64,000 nt of DNA from Flavobacterium silvaticum (GCF_012911565.1 NZ_JAAMPU010000108.1:434001-498000), one strand, 5' to 3'; shown: positions 46,872 to 55,651, numbered from the stretch's first letter. Program-made: numbers and translations. The notes: a model not told the origin generated them from the letters alone.

Positions 46872-48146
46872 ATGAAAAGTTGTATTATCTGTGCATTTAC
46901 CCTACTTTCTGCCGTGTTCTTATCGTGCAATGGACAGGTTTCGAAAGAAGAAAAAAAAGCTGCGGCCGCCTCAGGTGAAACCACCGTAAAAACAGCGATC
47001 GGCTATTATACGCTTCCTGCACCTTATGCCACAAAATCGACCACAAACAGAAACAGCATGAAAGACTGGCCTGATGGTAAAGGCCCGACGGCTCCATCCG
47101 GATTCACCGTCACCAAATTCGCATCCGGTTTAAAAAACCCGAGAAATACCGTAATCGCGCCCAACGGGGATATTTTTGTCGTCGAAAGCGGAACTGCTTT
47201 TAGTGCGGATCAGATCACGATTTTGCGCGACACAGACAAAAGCGGTAAATACAAAACCCGCGAAGTCTATATAAAAGGACTCGACAAACCGTACGGTGTT
47301 TTGGTTCTCAAAAACCAGTTTTACATTGCCAATACAGATGGGGTTTATGTGTACGATTACAATCCGTCGGCATTGAAACTCGAAGGAAAAGGTAAAAAAA
47401 TACTGGATTTGCCCGCCGGCGGATACAACAATCATTGGACGCGAAACCTTATCGCAAACGCAGACGGAACCAAAATCTATGTTTCGGTCGGTTCCGGAAG
47501 CAATGTGGCCGAACATGGAATCGAGAATGAAAACCGCCGCGCCAACATCCTTGAGATCAATCCGGACGGAAGCGGTGAAAAAATCTACGCGAGCGGCCTG
47601 CGCAATCCGGTCGGGATGGATTGGAATCCGGTCAGCAACGAACTTTGGACAGCGGTGAACGAACGCGACAATCTGGGTGACGGACTCGTTCCGGATTACA
47701 TTACCAGTGTCAAACAAGGTGGATTCTACGGCTGGCCTTACTCCTACTTCGGACAGATCGAAGACCCAAGGTTAAAAGGCCAGGCAAAAGAATTGGTTGC
47801 CAAAGCAATTGTCCCGGATGTTCCCGTCGGGCCACATACTGCATCACTTGGAATCGCTTTTTATACTTCGGACAAATTCCCGGAAAAGTATCGCAACGGC
47901 GCTTTCGTGGGTCAACACGGGAGCTGGAACAGTTCGACGCTTACCGGTTACAAAGTGGTTTTCGTTCCTTTCAAAGATGGAAAACCATCGGGCAAGCCAG
48001 AAGATTTTCTCACGGGCTTTGTCGCCGATGCCAATAAATCGAATGTTTATGGCCGTCCTGTTGATGTTACGGTGATGAACGACGGATCGCTTCTGGTCAA
48101 TGATGACGCCGGAAATACACTGTGGAAAGTATCTTACACTAAATAA
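46872..48146 (+). CDS. PQQ-dependent sugar dehydrogenase-like lipoprotein
   Basis: The 424-residue protein has a lipobox LSAVFLSC (Cys 19) and a six-bladed propeller of the soluble glucose/sorbosone dehydrogenase type. Family features: GLKNPRNTVIAPNGDIFVVE, RNLIANADGTKIYVSVGSGS, RANILEINPDGSG, YASGLRNPVGMDWNP, and GFYGWPYSYFG. It would oxidise a sugar in the periplasm with PQQ, though many relatives are uncharacterised. It begins a run of three plus-strand genes. A weak -7 like box (TAACTTGA) lies about 20 nt upstream. Confidence 0.88.
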   Translation: MKSCIICAFTLLSAVFLSCNGQVSKEEKKAAAASGETTVKTAIGYYTLPAPYATKSTTNRNSMKDWPDGKGPTAPSGFTVTKFASGLKNPRNTVIAPNGDIFVVESGTAFSADQITILRDTDKSGKYKTREVYIKGLDKPYGVLVLKNQFYIANTDGVYVYDYNPSALKLEGKGKKILDLPAGGYNNHWTRNLIANADGTKIYVSVGSGSNVAEHGIENENRRANILEINPDGSGEKIYASGLRNPVGMDWNPVSNELWTAVNERDNLGDGLVPDYITSVKQGGFYGWPYSYFGQIEDPRLKGQAKELVAKAIVPDVPVGPHTASLGIAFYTSDKFPEKYRNGAFVGQHGSWNSSTLTGYKVVFVPFKDGKPSGKPEDFLTGFVADANKSNVYGRPVDVTVMNDGSLLVNDDAGNTLWKVSYTK

Positions 48147-48158
48147 ATTATTCCAATC

Positions 48159-48752
48159 ATGAGAAAAATAATTGTATTGTCGATGATTTCGCTCGATGGC
48201 GTATTGCAGGCTCCGGGCGGTCCGAAAGAAGACGAGTCAAACGGATTCCAATATGGTGGTTGGACGGCACCGTTCGGCGATGAGGAATTCAACAAAGCCA
48301 TGATGGAAGAATTAAAACCCGCCGATTACCTTTTAGGCAGGAAAACATTCGAAATCTGGGAAAACTACTGGCCCGAACATTCTGATTTCTGGCCCGGAAT
48401 CAATGAAGGCAACAAATATGTTTTTTCATCGACGCGTAAAACTTCCGATTGGAAGAATTCAAATTTTATTGATGCTGTTTCATCGATTGAAAAACTAAAG
48501 ACCGAACCGGGCCGAGACATACAGGTTTGGGGCAGCAGCGAACTCATCCATTTATTGCTCGAACACAAACTCGTCGACGAAATCCGGCTCAAGATATATC
48601 CCATAATTCTCGGAAAAGGCAAAAAGTTGTTTGACGACAATTCCAATCCTTCCGCATTCGACCTCACGCAAAGCACTGTCACGACAAAAGGTGTAATTTT
48701 GGCCAATTACAAACGGGCGGGAAACATCAATACTGGAGATGTAACCGTATAG
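48159..48752 (+). CDS. Dihydrofolate reductase family (RibD C-terminal) protein
   Basis: The 197-residue protein begins RKIIVLSMISLDGVLQAPGG and has LLGRKTFEIWENYWPEH, VFSSTRKTSDW and VWGSSELIHLLLEHKLVDEI, all typical of the YyaP/RibD_C family. It resembles dihydrofolate reductase in fold but is not the housekeeping FolA. Substrate unknown. It starts 12 nt after the dehydrogenase gene, likely in the same operon. Confidence 0.9.
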   Translation: MRKIIVLSMISLDGVLQAPGGPKEDESNGFQYGGWTAPFGDEEFNKAMMEELKPADYLLGRKTFEIWENYWPEHSDFWPGINEGNKYVFSSTRKTSDWKNSNFIDAVSSIEKLKTEPGRDIQVWGSSELIHLLLEHKLVDEIRLKIYPIILGKGKKLFDDNSNPSAFDLTQSTVTTKGVILANYKRAGNINTGDVTV

Positions 48753-48774
48753 CCGCAAATCAGGAAAAACTTTA

Positions 48775-50838
48775 ATGAATAAACTTTTACTCTTTGTGCC
48801 GATGCTGATCACGTCGGCACTTTTTGCGCAAACCGATACCCTTTCCAAACAGCAATTGCGCGAAGTCGTGATTTCCGGTTTCCACATAAGCGACAGCCTG
48901 ATGAAAGCTCCGGCGGCCATCGGAACCATTTCGAAAGCAGATTTGCAGGCGAACAACCAAACGGAAATTGCGACGGCCATGAACCGAATCGCCGGCGTCC
49001 AGATGCAATCGGGAAGTTTCAATACCAATCGTATCACCATTCGCGGAATAGGCGCACGGACACCTTACGGAACCAACAAGATCCGCGGCTTTTACGGCAA
49101 CATTCCATTGACATCCGGCGACAGCGAAACGACTATCGAAGACATTGACGTAGAGAACATCTCAGGTGTCGAAGTCATCAAAGGGCCATTATCGAGCGTT
49201 TACGGAGCCGGTTTGGGCGGAGCGATCCTGATTCGGCCGATGCTCCAGGCTGCGCCGGGAAATTCCGTTCGCCTTTCAACAACCGGCGGGTCTTTCGGGA
49301 CCTATAAAAATTCGATGGCTTACGGGTTCGATTCTGAAAAAGCATCGGTCAACATTTCGTATCACCGGCTTGAAAGCGACGGCTGGCGCGAGAATTCTTC
49401 TTATAAACGGGAAGGCGTTACGTTGGCAGGGGAATTATTCCGAAGACAAAATGCAAAGTTGACGTACTTTGGAAATTTCACCAAAATGAAATCCTATATC
49501 CCAAGTTCGGTCGACAAAAACACTTTGGATAACAACCCCAAAGCAGCCGCAGCGACGTGGAAAGCGGCAAAAGGTTATGAAGCTTACGATTCTTACTTGG
49601 CGGGATTGGCGTATGATTTCAAGATTGGAAACGTCAGCAATTCAACTTCTGCTTTCTTCAACCACAAACAAAGCGACGAACCGCGGCCGTTCGATATTTT
49701 GCTTCAAAACACAAACGGATATGGCGCACACACACAATTTTCAGGTTCTTTATTCAATCAGCCAAAAATCCGTTTTTTAGCCGGAGCGGAATTTTTCAAA
49801 GATGGGTTCGGATCACGCAATCTGGAAAACCTGTATCAGCAAAACAACGGGAACGGAAGCCTTCGCGGAGACAAAATCGCCGAAGCTTCGCAACAACGAC
49901 AAATCGTAAACGTGTTTGCCCAATTGCGGTATCAGCCGATGAAAAAACTTGAAATCCAGGCCGGCCTGAACCTCAACAAAACCAAATTTGAACTGGAGAA
50001 TCTGTTTCCTTCTGAGGAAAGATCGGATCAGTCTTATGAGTACGATGCCATTTGGTCGCCGAATATTTCCGTTTTGTTTACGCCGACCGATTTCTCAACA
50101 CTGTACGCATCGGTCAGTCGCGGATTTTCGATGCCGGCCATAGAAGAAACGCTCAATGCAGACGGAACCATAAATCCGGACATCAAACCGGAAAGCGGCT
50201 ACAATGTTGAAGTTGGGTCGCGCATACAGGCCTTTGGCCGGAAACTGTTTGTTGAAATCGCGCTGTATCAAATGAACATCAAAAATCTTTTGGTGGCGCA
50301 ACGCGTGGGCGATGACCAATATGTCGGCGTCAATGCAGGCGAAAGCATCCACAAAGGCATCGAATGGTCTGTGGAATATGTGTGGAGGTTGACTTCGCGC
50401 AGTTCGTTACATCCCTTCGTCAACGGAAATTTTGGCGAATACAGGTTCAAGGAATTCTTCGACCGCGGAAATGACAGAAGCGGGAACAGATTGCCCGGCG
50501 TTCCATCGTTCAAAACCAATGCAGGTTTACGATGGGATTTGCGCAGATTCTATGTTTCGGGTGAATTTCAATATGTGGATAAGATGCTGCTTGACGATGC
50601 GAATTCCGCTTACAACAGATCCTTTCAAACCATAAATGCAAAAGCAGGTTACAATTGGGCATTGAATGAAAAAGCTTCGATCCAGCTTTATGCAGGTGCA
50701 AACAATATTACCGACAAAAATTACGCAGGAATGATTCTACCCAATGCCACGACACCCCCAACCGGCTCACCGCGTTCCTTTTACCCCGCAAATCCAATCA
50801 GTTTCTACGGCGGATTTACGTTCAACGGATTATTTTAG
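48775..50838 (+). CDS. TonB-dependent receptor, siderophore type
   Basis: The 687-residue protein has a signal peptide (KLLLFVPMLITSALFAQ), a short linker, a plug domain (REVVISGFHISDSLMKAPAA; RIAGVQMQSGSF; VEVIKGPLSSVYGAGLGGAI) and a barrel to the terminal Phe (SFYGGFTFNGLF). There is no carboxypeptidase-like N-terminal domain and no SusD partner, so a small ligand such as an iron chelate is more likely than a glycan. It ends the three-gene run; a terminator lies 144 nt on. Confidence 0.9.
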   Translation: MNKLLLFVPMLITSALFAQTDTLSKQQLREVVISGFHISDSLMKAPAAIGTISKADLQANNQTEIATAMNRIAGVQMQSGSFNTNRITIRGIGARTPYGTNKIRGFYGNIPLTSGDSETTIEDIDVENISGVEVIKGPLSSVYGAGLGGAILIRPMLQAAPGNSVRLSTTGGSFGTYKNSMAYGFDSEKASVNISYHRLESDGWRENSSYKREGVTLAGELFRRQNAKLTYFGNFTKMKSYIPSSVDKNTLDNNPKAAAATWKAAKGYEAYDSYLAGLAYDFKIGNVSNSTSAFFNHKQSDEPRPFDILLQNTNGYGAHTQFSGSLFNQPKIRFLAGAEFFKDGFGSRNLENLYQQNNGNGSLRGDKIAEASQQRQIVNVFAQLRYQPMKKLEIQAGLNLNKTKFELENLFPSEERSDQSYEYDAIWSPNISVLFTPTDFSTLYASVSRGFSMPAIEETLNADGTINPDIKPESGYNVEVGSRIQAFGRKLFVEIALYQMNIKNLLVAQRVGDDQYVGVNAGESIHKGIEWSVEYVWRLTSRSSLHPFVNGNFGEYRFKEFFDRGNDRSGNRLPGVPSFKTNAGLRWDLRRFYVSGEFQYVDKMLLDDANSAYNRSFQTINAKAGYNWALNEKASIQLYAGANNITDKNYAGMILPNATTPPTGSPRSFYPANPISFYGGFTFNGLF

Positions 50839-50897
50839 TGCCCGGAATCTTACAATGTTGAAAAAAATTGATGTAACGAACCCACGGCCCCGCAACC

Positions 50898-51005
50898 TAA
50901 ATTTGTTCCCGTCGAAACGATGACGAATCCAGGCGAAAGCCCATCGAAATATTTTCACTAACAAATGGAAACTGTGGATCAGGCTGGCGTTTTGCCGGCC
51001 TTTTT
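50898..51005 (+). ncRNA. Possible small RNA between a -7 box and a terminator
   Basis: TAAATTTG (50898-50905) matches the -7 consensus, and a strong terminator ends at 51005, so a transcript of about 90-95 nt is possible. It would contain a nested hairpin: CGATG (50918-50922) with CATCG (50942-50946) around GGC-GAAA-GCC (50932-50941). No -33 box is well placed. A 13-codon ORF starts at 50920. This is a candidate only; the stretch may be a leader or simple 3' region of the receptor gene. Confidence 0.35.
50982..51005 (+). terminator. Rho-independent terminator
   Basis: GGCTGGC / GCCGGCC (one G-U pair) with a 5-nt loop is followed by five T residues. It lies inside the longer version of the next reading frame, which argues against a start at 50965. 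Confidence 0.85.
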
Positions 51006-51018
51006 CTATTTTAGTCGT

Positions 51019-51564
51019 GTGAACCTCGTTTATGAAATAGAACACAGCACGGCACACAGGCCTATACGCGATCGGATTGCGAATTCTGTGCTTGCGGACG
51101 AGGCTTTATTCCCGCAACTTTTCTTTTGTGCACTCGACACCAAAAGCGATTTCCATTTCAAGGCGTGCTGGATCATGGAATTGGTGCTCAATCAGAAAAT
51201 AAGCCTGATCGAACCTTATCTCGATGAATTCTGCCAGTCGCTCCCGTATTTTGAAAACGACAGTGCCTTGCGATCCATTTCAAAAATCTGCCTGTTTATT
51301 TGCGAACGCCATTTTGGGAAAAACCAAACTGTATTTGCCTCAAAGGAACAACTGCAGCATATTTCGGAAGCGTGTTTCGACTGGCTTATATCTGACGGAA
51401 AAGTTGCCATGAAAGCCTATGCCATGCGCGCCTTATTCCTGACAGGGAAAGATTTCGACTGGATTTACCCGGAACTCGGAACCATCCTTGAAAAAGATTT
51501 TCCACATCATTCCGCTGCTTACAAAGCCGCTGCGAGGGAATTGCTTAAAAAGTTGAAGCGTTGA
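51019..51564 (+). CDS. HEAT-repeat-like protein, often misnamed adenylosuccinate lyase
   Basis: The all-helical protein of about 181 residues has PQLFFCALDTKSDFHFKACW, IEPYLDEFCQSLPYFENDSA, ACFDWLISDGKVAMKAYAMR and DFDWIYPELGTILEKDFPHH. I recall similar short flavobacterial proteins annotated as adenylosuccinate lyase, but it has no lyase signature and is far too short. Start: GTG at 51019 rather than ATG at 50965, because a terminator lies between them and a -7-like TATTTTAG (51007-51014) ends 4 nt before the GTG. The 3' end overlaps the convergent DinB gene by 20 bp. Confidence 0.8.
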   Translation: MNLVYEIEHSTAHRPIRDRIANSVLADEALFPQLFFCALDTKSDFHFKACWIMELVLNQKISLIEPYLDEFCQSLPYFENDSALRSISKICLFICERHFGKNQTVFASKEQLQHISEACFDWLISDGKVAMKAYAMRALFLTGKDFDWIYPELGTILEKDFPHHSAAYKAAARELLKKLKR

Positions 51565-52060
51565 AATCGACAATCATCCGTTCGAGCTGACGAATGTGAC
51601 GTTGCGTATGGAAAACGGTAAAAGCGACGAATTCGAGCCGGGTCATCGGGCCTAATCCCGGAATTTCAAAGCCTTTGCAGATGTATGACAAATCATTCCC
51701 TTGTGTCGCAGCCTGCAATTGAGACGAAAAATCAGCGAAATACGAATGGAACCGCTCTATATCGAATGCTTTGTTTTCAGGCACGATGAATTCCGGCGCA
51801 TCGAATTTATTGTCCGGATCGAGAAAAATCGAAACCAACTGCTTCACCTTTTCATTTTCAGGCTCGCGTTTCTCATCGCTGTCCGATGTAATAAGGCGAA
51901 CCATTCCTCCCGTGAACATTTGTATATGGCGCACCGCTTGTCCCGGCGTCCAGCCTCCGTAAGATGGCGGCCGGTTGAACTGGTCGCGTAATGCATCGGA
52001 CACTTCACGAAGCTGGATAAACGTAGGCTGGATCTGGCTGAGCAATTCGTCTCTTTTCAT
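51545..52060 (-). CDS. DinB-family metalloprotein
   Basis: The 171-residue protein is a four-helix bundle of the DinB/YfiT type. Likely metal ligands are His in GQAVRHIQMF and the two His in FHTQRHIRQLERM. Members include thiol transferases such as bacillithiol S-transferase, and many have no known role. The 3' end overlaps the convergent HEAT-like gene by 20 bp. Confidence 0.85.
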   Translation of the reverse strand: MKRDELLSQIQPTFIQLREVSDALRDQFNRPPSYGGWTPGQAVRHIQMFTGGMVRLITSDSDEKREPENEKVKQLVSIFLDPDNKFDAPEFIVPENKAFDIERFHSYFADFSSQLQAATQGNDLSYICKGFEIPGLGPMTRLEFVAFTVFHTQRHIRQLERMIVDFNASTF

Positions 52061-52167
52061 TCAGGTATCTATTGTTTCCCTAAGTTAGAAATTATAAACA
52101 TATAAAGGTCGATACAGTGATTTTTCGCGACATTTTTCATCCAAAAGAGTGATGTGTCAAAACCTTG

Positions 52168-52213
52168 TGACAAAATTGTGGTGACAAAATATTTTGTCAC
52201 AACAATTTTGTCA
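52168..52213. promoter_or_regulatory. 46-bp palindrome with four TGACAA half-sites (operator candidate)
   Basis: Left arm 52168-52190 and right arm 52191-52213 are reverse complements with one mismatch in 23. The palindrome is made of TGACAAAAT at 52168 and 52182 and ATTTTGTCA at 52191 and 52205, so half-sites repeat every 14 bp. The last half-site overlaps the -33 TTTG of the symporter promoter. The same pattern is found before the MFS gene at 55603-55651. Confidence 0.75.
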
Positions 52214-52234
52214 GTGTCCTGATTTAATATCTTG
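52207..52234 (+). promoter_or_regulatory. Promoter of the dicarboxylate symporter gene
   Basis: TTTG (52207-52210), a 17-nt spacer and TATCTTG (52228-52234, one base shorter than consensus) lie just before the ATG, with an 8-nt leader. The -33 box is inside the palindrome, so the bound protein would probably repress. Confidence 0.55.
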
Positions 52235-52242
52235 CCGTCACT

Positions 52243-53472
52243 ATGAAAAACCAGATTCCTGCTCCAACCCTTGCTTATCGCATCTTTACGAACCTGACGT
52301 TTTGGGTATTCATTGCGATAGTTTGCGGGGCAGCGCTCGGCCATCTCGACCCAAAAACGGGAATGAAGATGGAAATCATCGGCAAGTATTTCGTAGACCT
52401 GATCAAAATTTTCATCGGGCCGATTATTTTCCTGACAATCGTTTTGGGGATCAGCGGGATAGGCGATTTGAAAAAAGTCGGGCGCATCGGTTTGAAGGCA
52501 CTTATTTATTTTGAGGTAGTAATCACCTTCGCCCTTGGTATTGGTGTTGCGGCAGCGTTGATCATAAAACCCGGCCACATCGATAAATCGGGGCTCGCTA
52601 TTGGAGATGCATCTGAATTCGCCAAAAAAGGGGAAGATTTCAGCTGGCTGCAGTTTTTCCTGAACAATATTACACTCCAGGTTTTGATCACGGCCATCAT
52701 TATCGGGATACTGCTCAATTATTCTTCACGAAGGCAACAGGCCGTGGATGTCTTGTATGTAGTTTCGAAATACGTCTTCAGGGCGCTTAAATTCGTCATG
52801 TACCTGGCTCCTTTGGGTGCTTTTGGAGGCATGGCTTTTACGGTTGGTAAATTCGGATTGGAAACACTTTTACCGTTGGGCAAATTGATGCTGACGATGT
52901 ATGTCACTATGGCGATTTTCCTGTTCATTGTTTTAGGAGCGATCATGCGTTATTATAAAATGAGCCTGTGGAAATTCCTCGGATACATCAAAGCGGAATT
53001 GCTTATCGTGCTCGGGACCTCGTCGTCCGAAGCCGCATTGCCGAACCTGATGGAAAAGCTCGAAAAAATGGGTTGCTCCAAAAGTGTCGTGGGGCTTGTT
53101 GTCCCGACCGGTTATTCATTCAATCTTGATGGCACATCGATTTACCTGTCGATGGCCGTGATTTTCCTGGCCCAATTGTATAACGTGCAGCTGAGTTGGG
53201 GCGAAATCATAACCATCATTGGTTTACTGATGCTGACATCGAAAGGTGCGGCAGGCGTCACGGGAAGCGGGTTTATCGTATTGGCATCCACACTGACCGC
53301 AATCCATAAAATTCCCATCGAAGGCCTGGCGTTCCTGTTAGGCGTGGATAAATTCATGAGTGAAGCCAGGGCCATTACGAATTTCATCGGGAACGGTGTG
53401 GCGACGATCGTCATTTCAAAAAACGAAGGCGAATTCATCCATCCGGAAACCGACGGCATGGAAATCATGTAA
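52243..53472 (+). CDS. Dicarboxylate/amino acid:cation symporter
   Basis: The 409-residue protein has about eight membrane helices and re-entrant loops of the DAACS (GltP/DctA) family. Conserved motifs: IFIGPIIFLTIVLGI, the Ser-rich LGTSSSEAALPNLM, PTGYSFNLDGTSIYL and KGAAGVTGSGFIVLAST. It imports C4-dicarboxylates or glutamate/aspartate with protons or sodium; the exact substrate cannot be read, though the GTSSSEAALP loop fits DctA-like members. A single TTGACAAAAT half-site lies just after the stop codon. Confidence 0.93.
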   Translation: MKNQIPAPTLAYRIFTNLTFWVFIAIVCGAALGHLDPKTGMKMEIIGKYFVDLIKIFIGPIIFLTIVLGISGIGDLKKVGRIGLKALIYFEVVITFALGIGVAAALIIKPGHIDKSGLAIGDASEFAKKGEDFSWLQFFLNNITLQVLITAIIIGILLNYSSRRQQAVDVLYVVSKYVFRALKFVMYLAPLGAFGGMAFTVGKFGLETLLPLGKLMLTMYVTMAIFLFIVLGAIMRYYKMSLWKFLGYIKAELLIVLGTSSSEAALPNLMEKLEKMGCSKSVVGLVVPTGYSFNLDGTSIYLSMAVIFLAQLYNVQLSWGEIITIIGLLMLTSKGAAGVTGSGFIVLASTLTAIHKIPIEGLAFLLGVDKFMSEARAITNFIGNGVATIVISKNEGEFIHPETDGMEIM

Positions 53473-53543
53473 TATTTGACAAAATAAAGAAACCTTTCTG
53501 GCAACGTTGTTGGCAAGCGGCCTGCAACTAAAATCCAATCATT

Positions 53544-53894
53544 ATGAAAAAGTTTCTTTTGATACTTGTCTTTGCTACGGCAACAACTTTTGGACAAGTT
53601 TCCGTCAATGTAAACATTTCTGCTCCGTTTTGGGCGCCTCCTACTCCTGTCGGTGTCCAATATTATTATCTGCCGGACATCAATACCTATTATGACATTG
53701 GCACGACCGAATATATTTATGTCAATCGCGGCAACTGGATCCGGTCACGAAATTTACCGGTCGTGTATCGCAATTACGATTTCCGGCGCGGACGTACCCT
53801 CATCATCAACGATTACCACGGACATTCTCCTTACAAAGTCCACAGAGTAAAATACAAAAAGGCCCATCCGCACAAAGGCCATGGAAGGCATTGA
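53544..53894 (+). CDS. Small secreted Tyr/His-rich protein
   Basis: The 116-residue protein has a signal peptide (KKFLLILVFATATTFGQ). The mature part is rich in Tyr, Pro and Asn (GVQYYYLPDINTYYDIGT), then basic and His-rich (HRVKYKKAHPHKGHGRH). I recognise no named domain; similar short proteins are common in flavobacteria. The basic tail could bind metal or acidic polymers, which is inference. It follows the symporter gene by 71 nt. Confidence 0.75.
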   Translation: MKKFLLILVFATATTFGQVSVNVNISAPFWAPPTPVGVQYYYLPDINTYYDIGTTEYIYVNRGNWIRSRNLPVVYRNYDFRRGRTLIINDYHGHSPYKVHRVKYKKAHPHKGHGRH

Positions 53895-53901
53895 TTTCAG
53901 G

Positions 53902-53930
53902 CGCAATCGAACAGGTTGCGGTTTTTTATT
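53902..53930 (+). terminator. Rho-independent terminator
   Basis: CGCAA and TTGCG pair around a 9-nt loop and are followed by G and six T residues. It lies 8 nt after the small secreted protein gene and just before the convergent antiporter gene. Confidence 0.65.
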
Positions 53931-53931
53931 T

Positions 53932-55509
53932 TCAGGCGTACCGAAGTTTTTCTTCCTCAAGATCTATCCGATGCAAATGCTGGCGTATCATGTCTTCGTC
54001 CAAAAGCACTTCTTGCTTATTCTTATCCAGCAGCCATTTTCGTTGTTCGGCCAATATGGCCCGATAGACTTTGAGGCATTCCGGATTGAGTAAGGCATCG
54101 TCTTCAGAAGCCGCCGCTTCCCATTTGATAGCCATTTGTTTTATGATTGGTTGGCGTTTGAGTTCATCGGCATAATGCGATTGTACGTAAGACAGACTGT
54201 ATTTGGAAAGCTGTTGGTTCAGCAGTTTTTCTTCCTCTTCTTTTGTCGCGGTATGATCGGGATCCGGAACGTGCAATTTCCCGATTATCCACGGAAGCGT
54301 CAATCCCTGCGTGACCAAAGTGAGCAGGATTACCACAAAAGTTATAAAAAGGATTAGGTTTCGGTGCGGAAAAACCTCACCGTTTTCGAGTGTTATCGGA
54401 ATGGAAAGCGCCGCCGCCAATGACACCACGCCCCGCATTCCGGCCCAACCTAAAATAAAAGGCCCCCGGATTCCGGGACTATTCCTATCAGCCACTTCTA
54501 TATAATTACGGGCCACAAGCGTAACACCAACGGCACACATAAATGAGAATATCCTACTCACGATTAAAAGTCCGGTCACAATCAATCCGTAAACAATCGC
54601 GGAATTCAGGCTTACCCCTTCGTTTTCCAGGCCTGTGCGAATCTCAGGCAATTCGAGACCTATCAGCATAAATACAAAACCATTCATTAAAAATGCGAGA
54701 CTTTCCCAAACGTTGAATCCGCGTAATCGCGAGGTACTGTTCATGAATTTGTGCCGATTGTTCGACAATAACAATCCGCCACTGACAACAGCCAGAACAC
54801 CGGAGCTTCCGACTTCTTCTGCAGCTATATATATAAGGTAAGGCGTGACGAGGCTCAGGACCGTATCGATGTTGGCATCGGTAGGTAAATATTTATGCAT
54901 TTTCATAAATACAAATCCAATCAATAACCCGACGCCTATTCCTCCGATGACCATCCACGAAAAATTTAATGCCGCCTTATACCAGATGAACTGACCTGTG
55001 GCGACGGCGACCAATGCAAACCGGAAAACGATAAGCGAAGAGGCGTCATTGAGCAGGCTTTCACCTTCAAGGATAGATGACATGCGCTTGGGAACCTTGA
55101 CGAATTTCATGATGGCACCGGCACTGACGGCATCAGGCGGCGAGACGATTCCGCCAAGCAAAAACCCAAGTGCCAACGAAAATCCGGGAATGATATAATT
55201 TGAAATAAGCGCTACCGAAAAAGCCGTAAAAAAAACAACGACAAAAGCGAAACTGCTTATGATGCGACGCCAGCGCCAGAGTTCCTTCCACGAAATGGAC
55301 CACGCGGCTTCGTATAGCAATGGCGGCAGGAAAATGATAAAAATGAGTTCGGGATCGAGCGTCATCTTAGGTATACCCGGAATAAAACTCACCCCAAGCC
55401 CGGCAAGTACCAAAACCACGGGATAGGCTACGTTGACCTTTCGGGCAATCATAATGAGAAACACAATCCCAATGGCGAGTATCAGGAAAAAAGGAAAATT
55501 ATGCAGCAT
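53932..55509 (-). CDS. CPA1-family sodium/proton antiporter
   Basis: The 525-residue protein has about twelve membrane segments in the first 410 residues and a cytoplasmic, charged C-terminal region. The CPA1 hallmark is GGIVSPPDAVSAGAIMKF and ILEGESLLNDASSLIVFR, containing the transport Asp residues. It exchanges Na+ (or K+) for H+ and controls pH and salt. No partner gene is adjacent. Start ATG at 55509 gives a hydrophobic N-terminus at once (FPFFLILAIGIVFLIMIA). Confidence 0.93.
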   Translation of the reverse strand: MLHNFPFFLILAIGIVFLIMIARKVNVAYPVVLVLAGLGVSFIPGIPKMTLDPELIFIIFLPPLLYEAAWSISWKELWRWRRIISSFAFVVVFFTAFSVALISNYIIPGFSLALGFLLGGIVSPPDAVSAGAIMKFVKVPKRMSSILEGESLLNDASSLIVFRFALVAVATGQFIWYKAALNFSWMVIGGIGVGLLIGFVFMKMHKYLPTDANIDTVLSLVTPYLIYIAAEEVGSSGVLAVVSGGLLLSNNRHKFMNSTSRLRGFNVWESLAFLMNGFVFMLIGLELPEIRTGLENEGVSLNSAIVYGLIVTGLLIVSRIFSFMCAVGVTLVARNYIEVADRNSPGIRGPFILGWAGMRGVVSLAAALSIPITLENGEVFPHRNLILFITFVVILLTLVTQGLTLPWIIGKLHVPDPDHTATKEEEEKLLNQQLSKYSLSYVQSHYADELKRQPIIKQMAIKWEAAASEDDALLNPECLKVYRAILAEQRKWLLDKNKQEVLLDEDMIRQHLHRIDLEEEKLRYA

Positions 55510-55602
55510 CGATAGTGTTTTGGAAGGTTTTTAAAAATACGATTTTTCCGAAAAAATAAAATATCCGGAATCAGTTCGTTGATCCATTTCTTTCAAATCC
55601 CA

Positions 55603-55651
55603 TTGACAAAATTTCTTTGACAAGTTAAATTGTCAAAAACCAAATTGTCAA
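55603..55651. promoter_or_regulatory. Array of four TTGACAA half-sites before the MFS gene
   Basis: TTGACAA at 55603 and 55617 and TTGTCAA at 55630 and 55645 are spaced 14, 13 and 15 nt apart and form nested inverted repeats. The layout copies that at 52168-52213. The last half-site supplies a TTG placed 21 nt before the -7-like box TAACTTTA (55669-55676), which ends 5 nt before the start codon. Confidence 0.7.

Noticed and set aside
47130..47717. A 195-codon minus-strand frame inside the sugar dehydrogenase gene
   Set aside because: It is a shadow of a well-supported gene and has no promoter or recognisable domain.
50911..50950. Hammerhead ribozyme
   Set aside because: A GAAA and a GATGA-like stretch are present, but the required CUGANGA core is not, and stems do not match.
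50965..50967. ATG as the start of the HEAT-like protein
   Set aside because: A strong terminator lies between it and the conserved part of the protein; the GTG at 51019 has its own -7-like box.
52069..52578. A 169-codon minus-strand frame between DinB and the symporter
   Set aside because: It spans the palindromic operator and the symporter 5' end; no domain is visible and the palindrome is better explained as a regulatory site.
53142..53660. A 172-codon minus-strand frame over the end of the symporter gene
   Set aside because: It runs through the conserved NLDGTS region of the symporter and across the next gene start; composition is that of a shadow frame.
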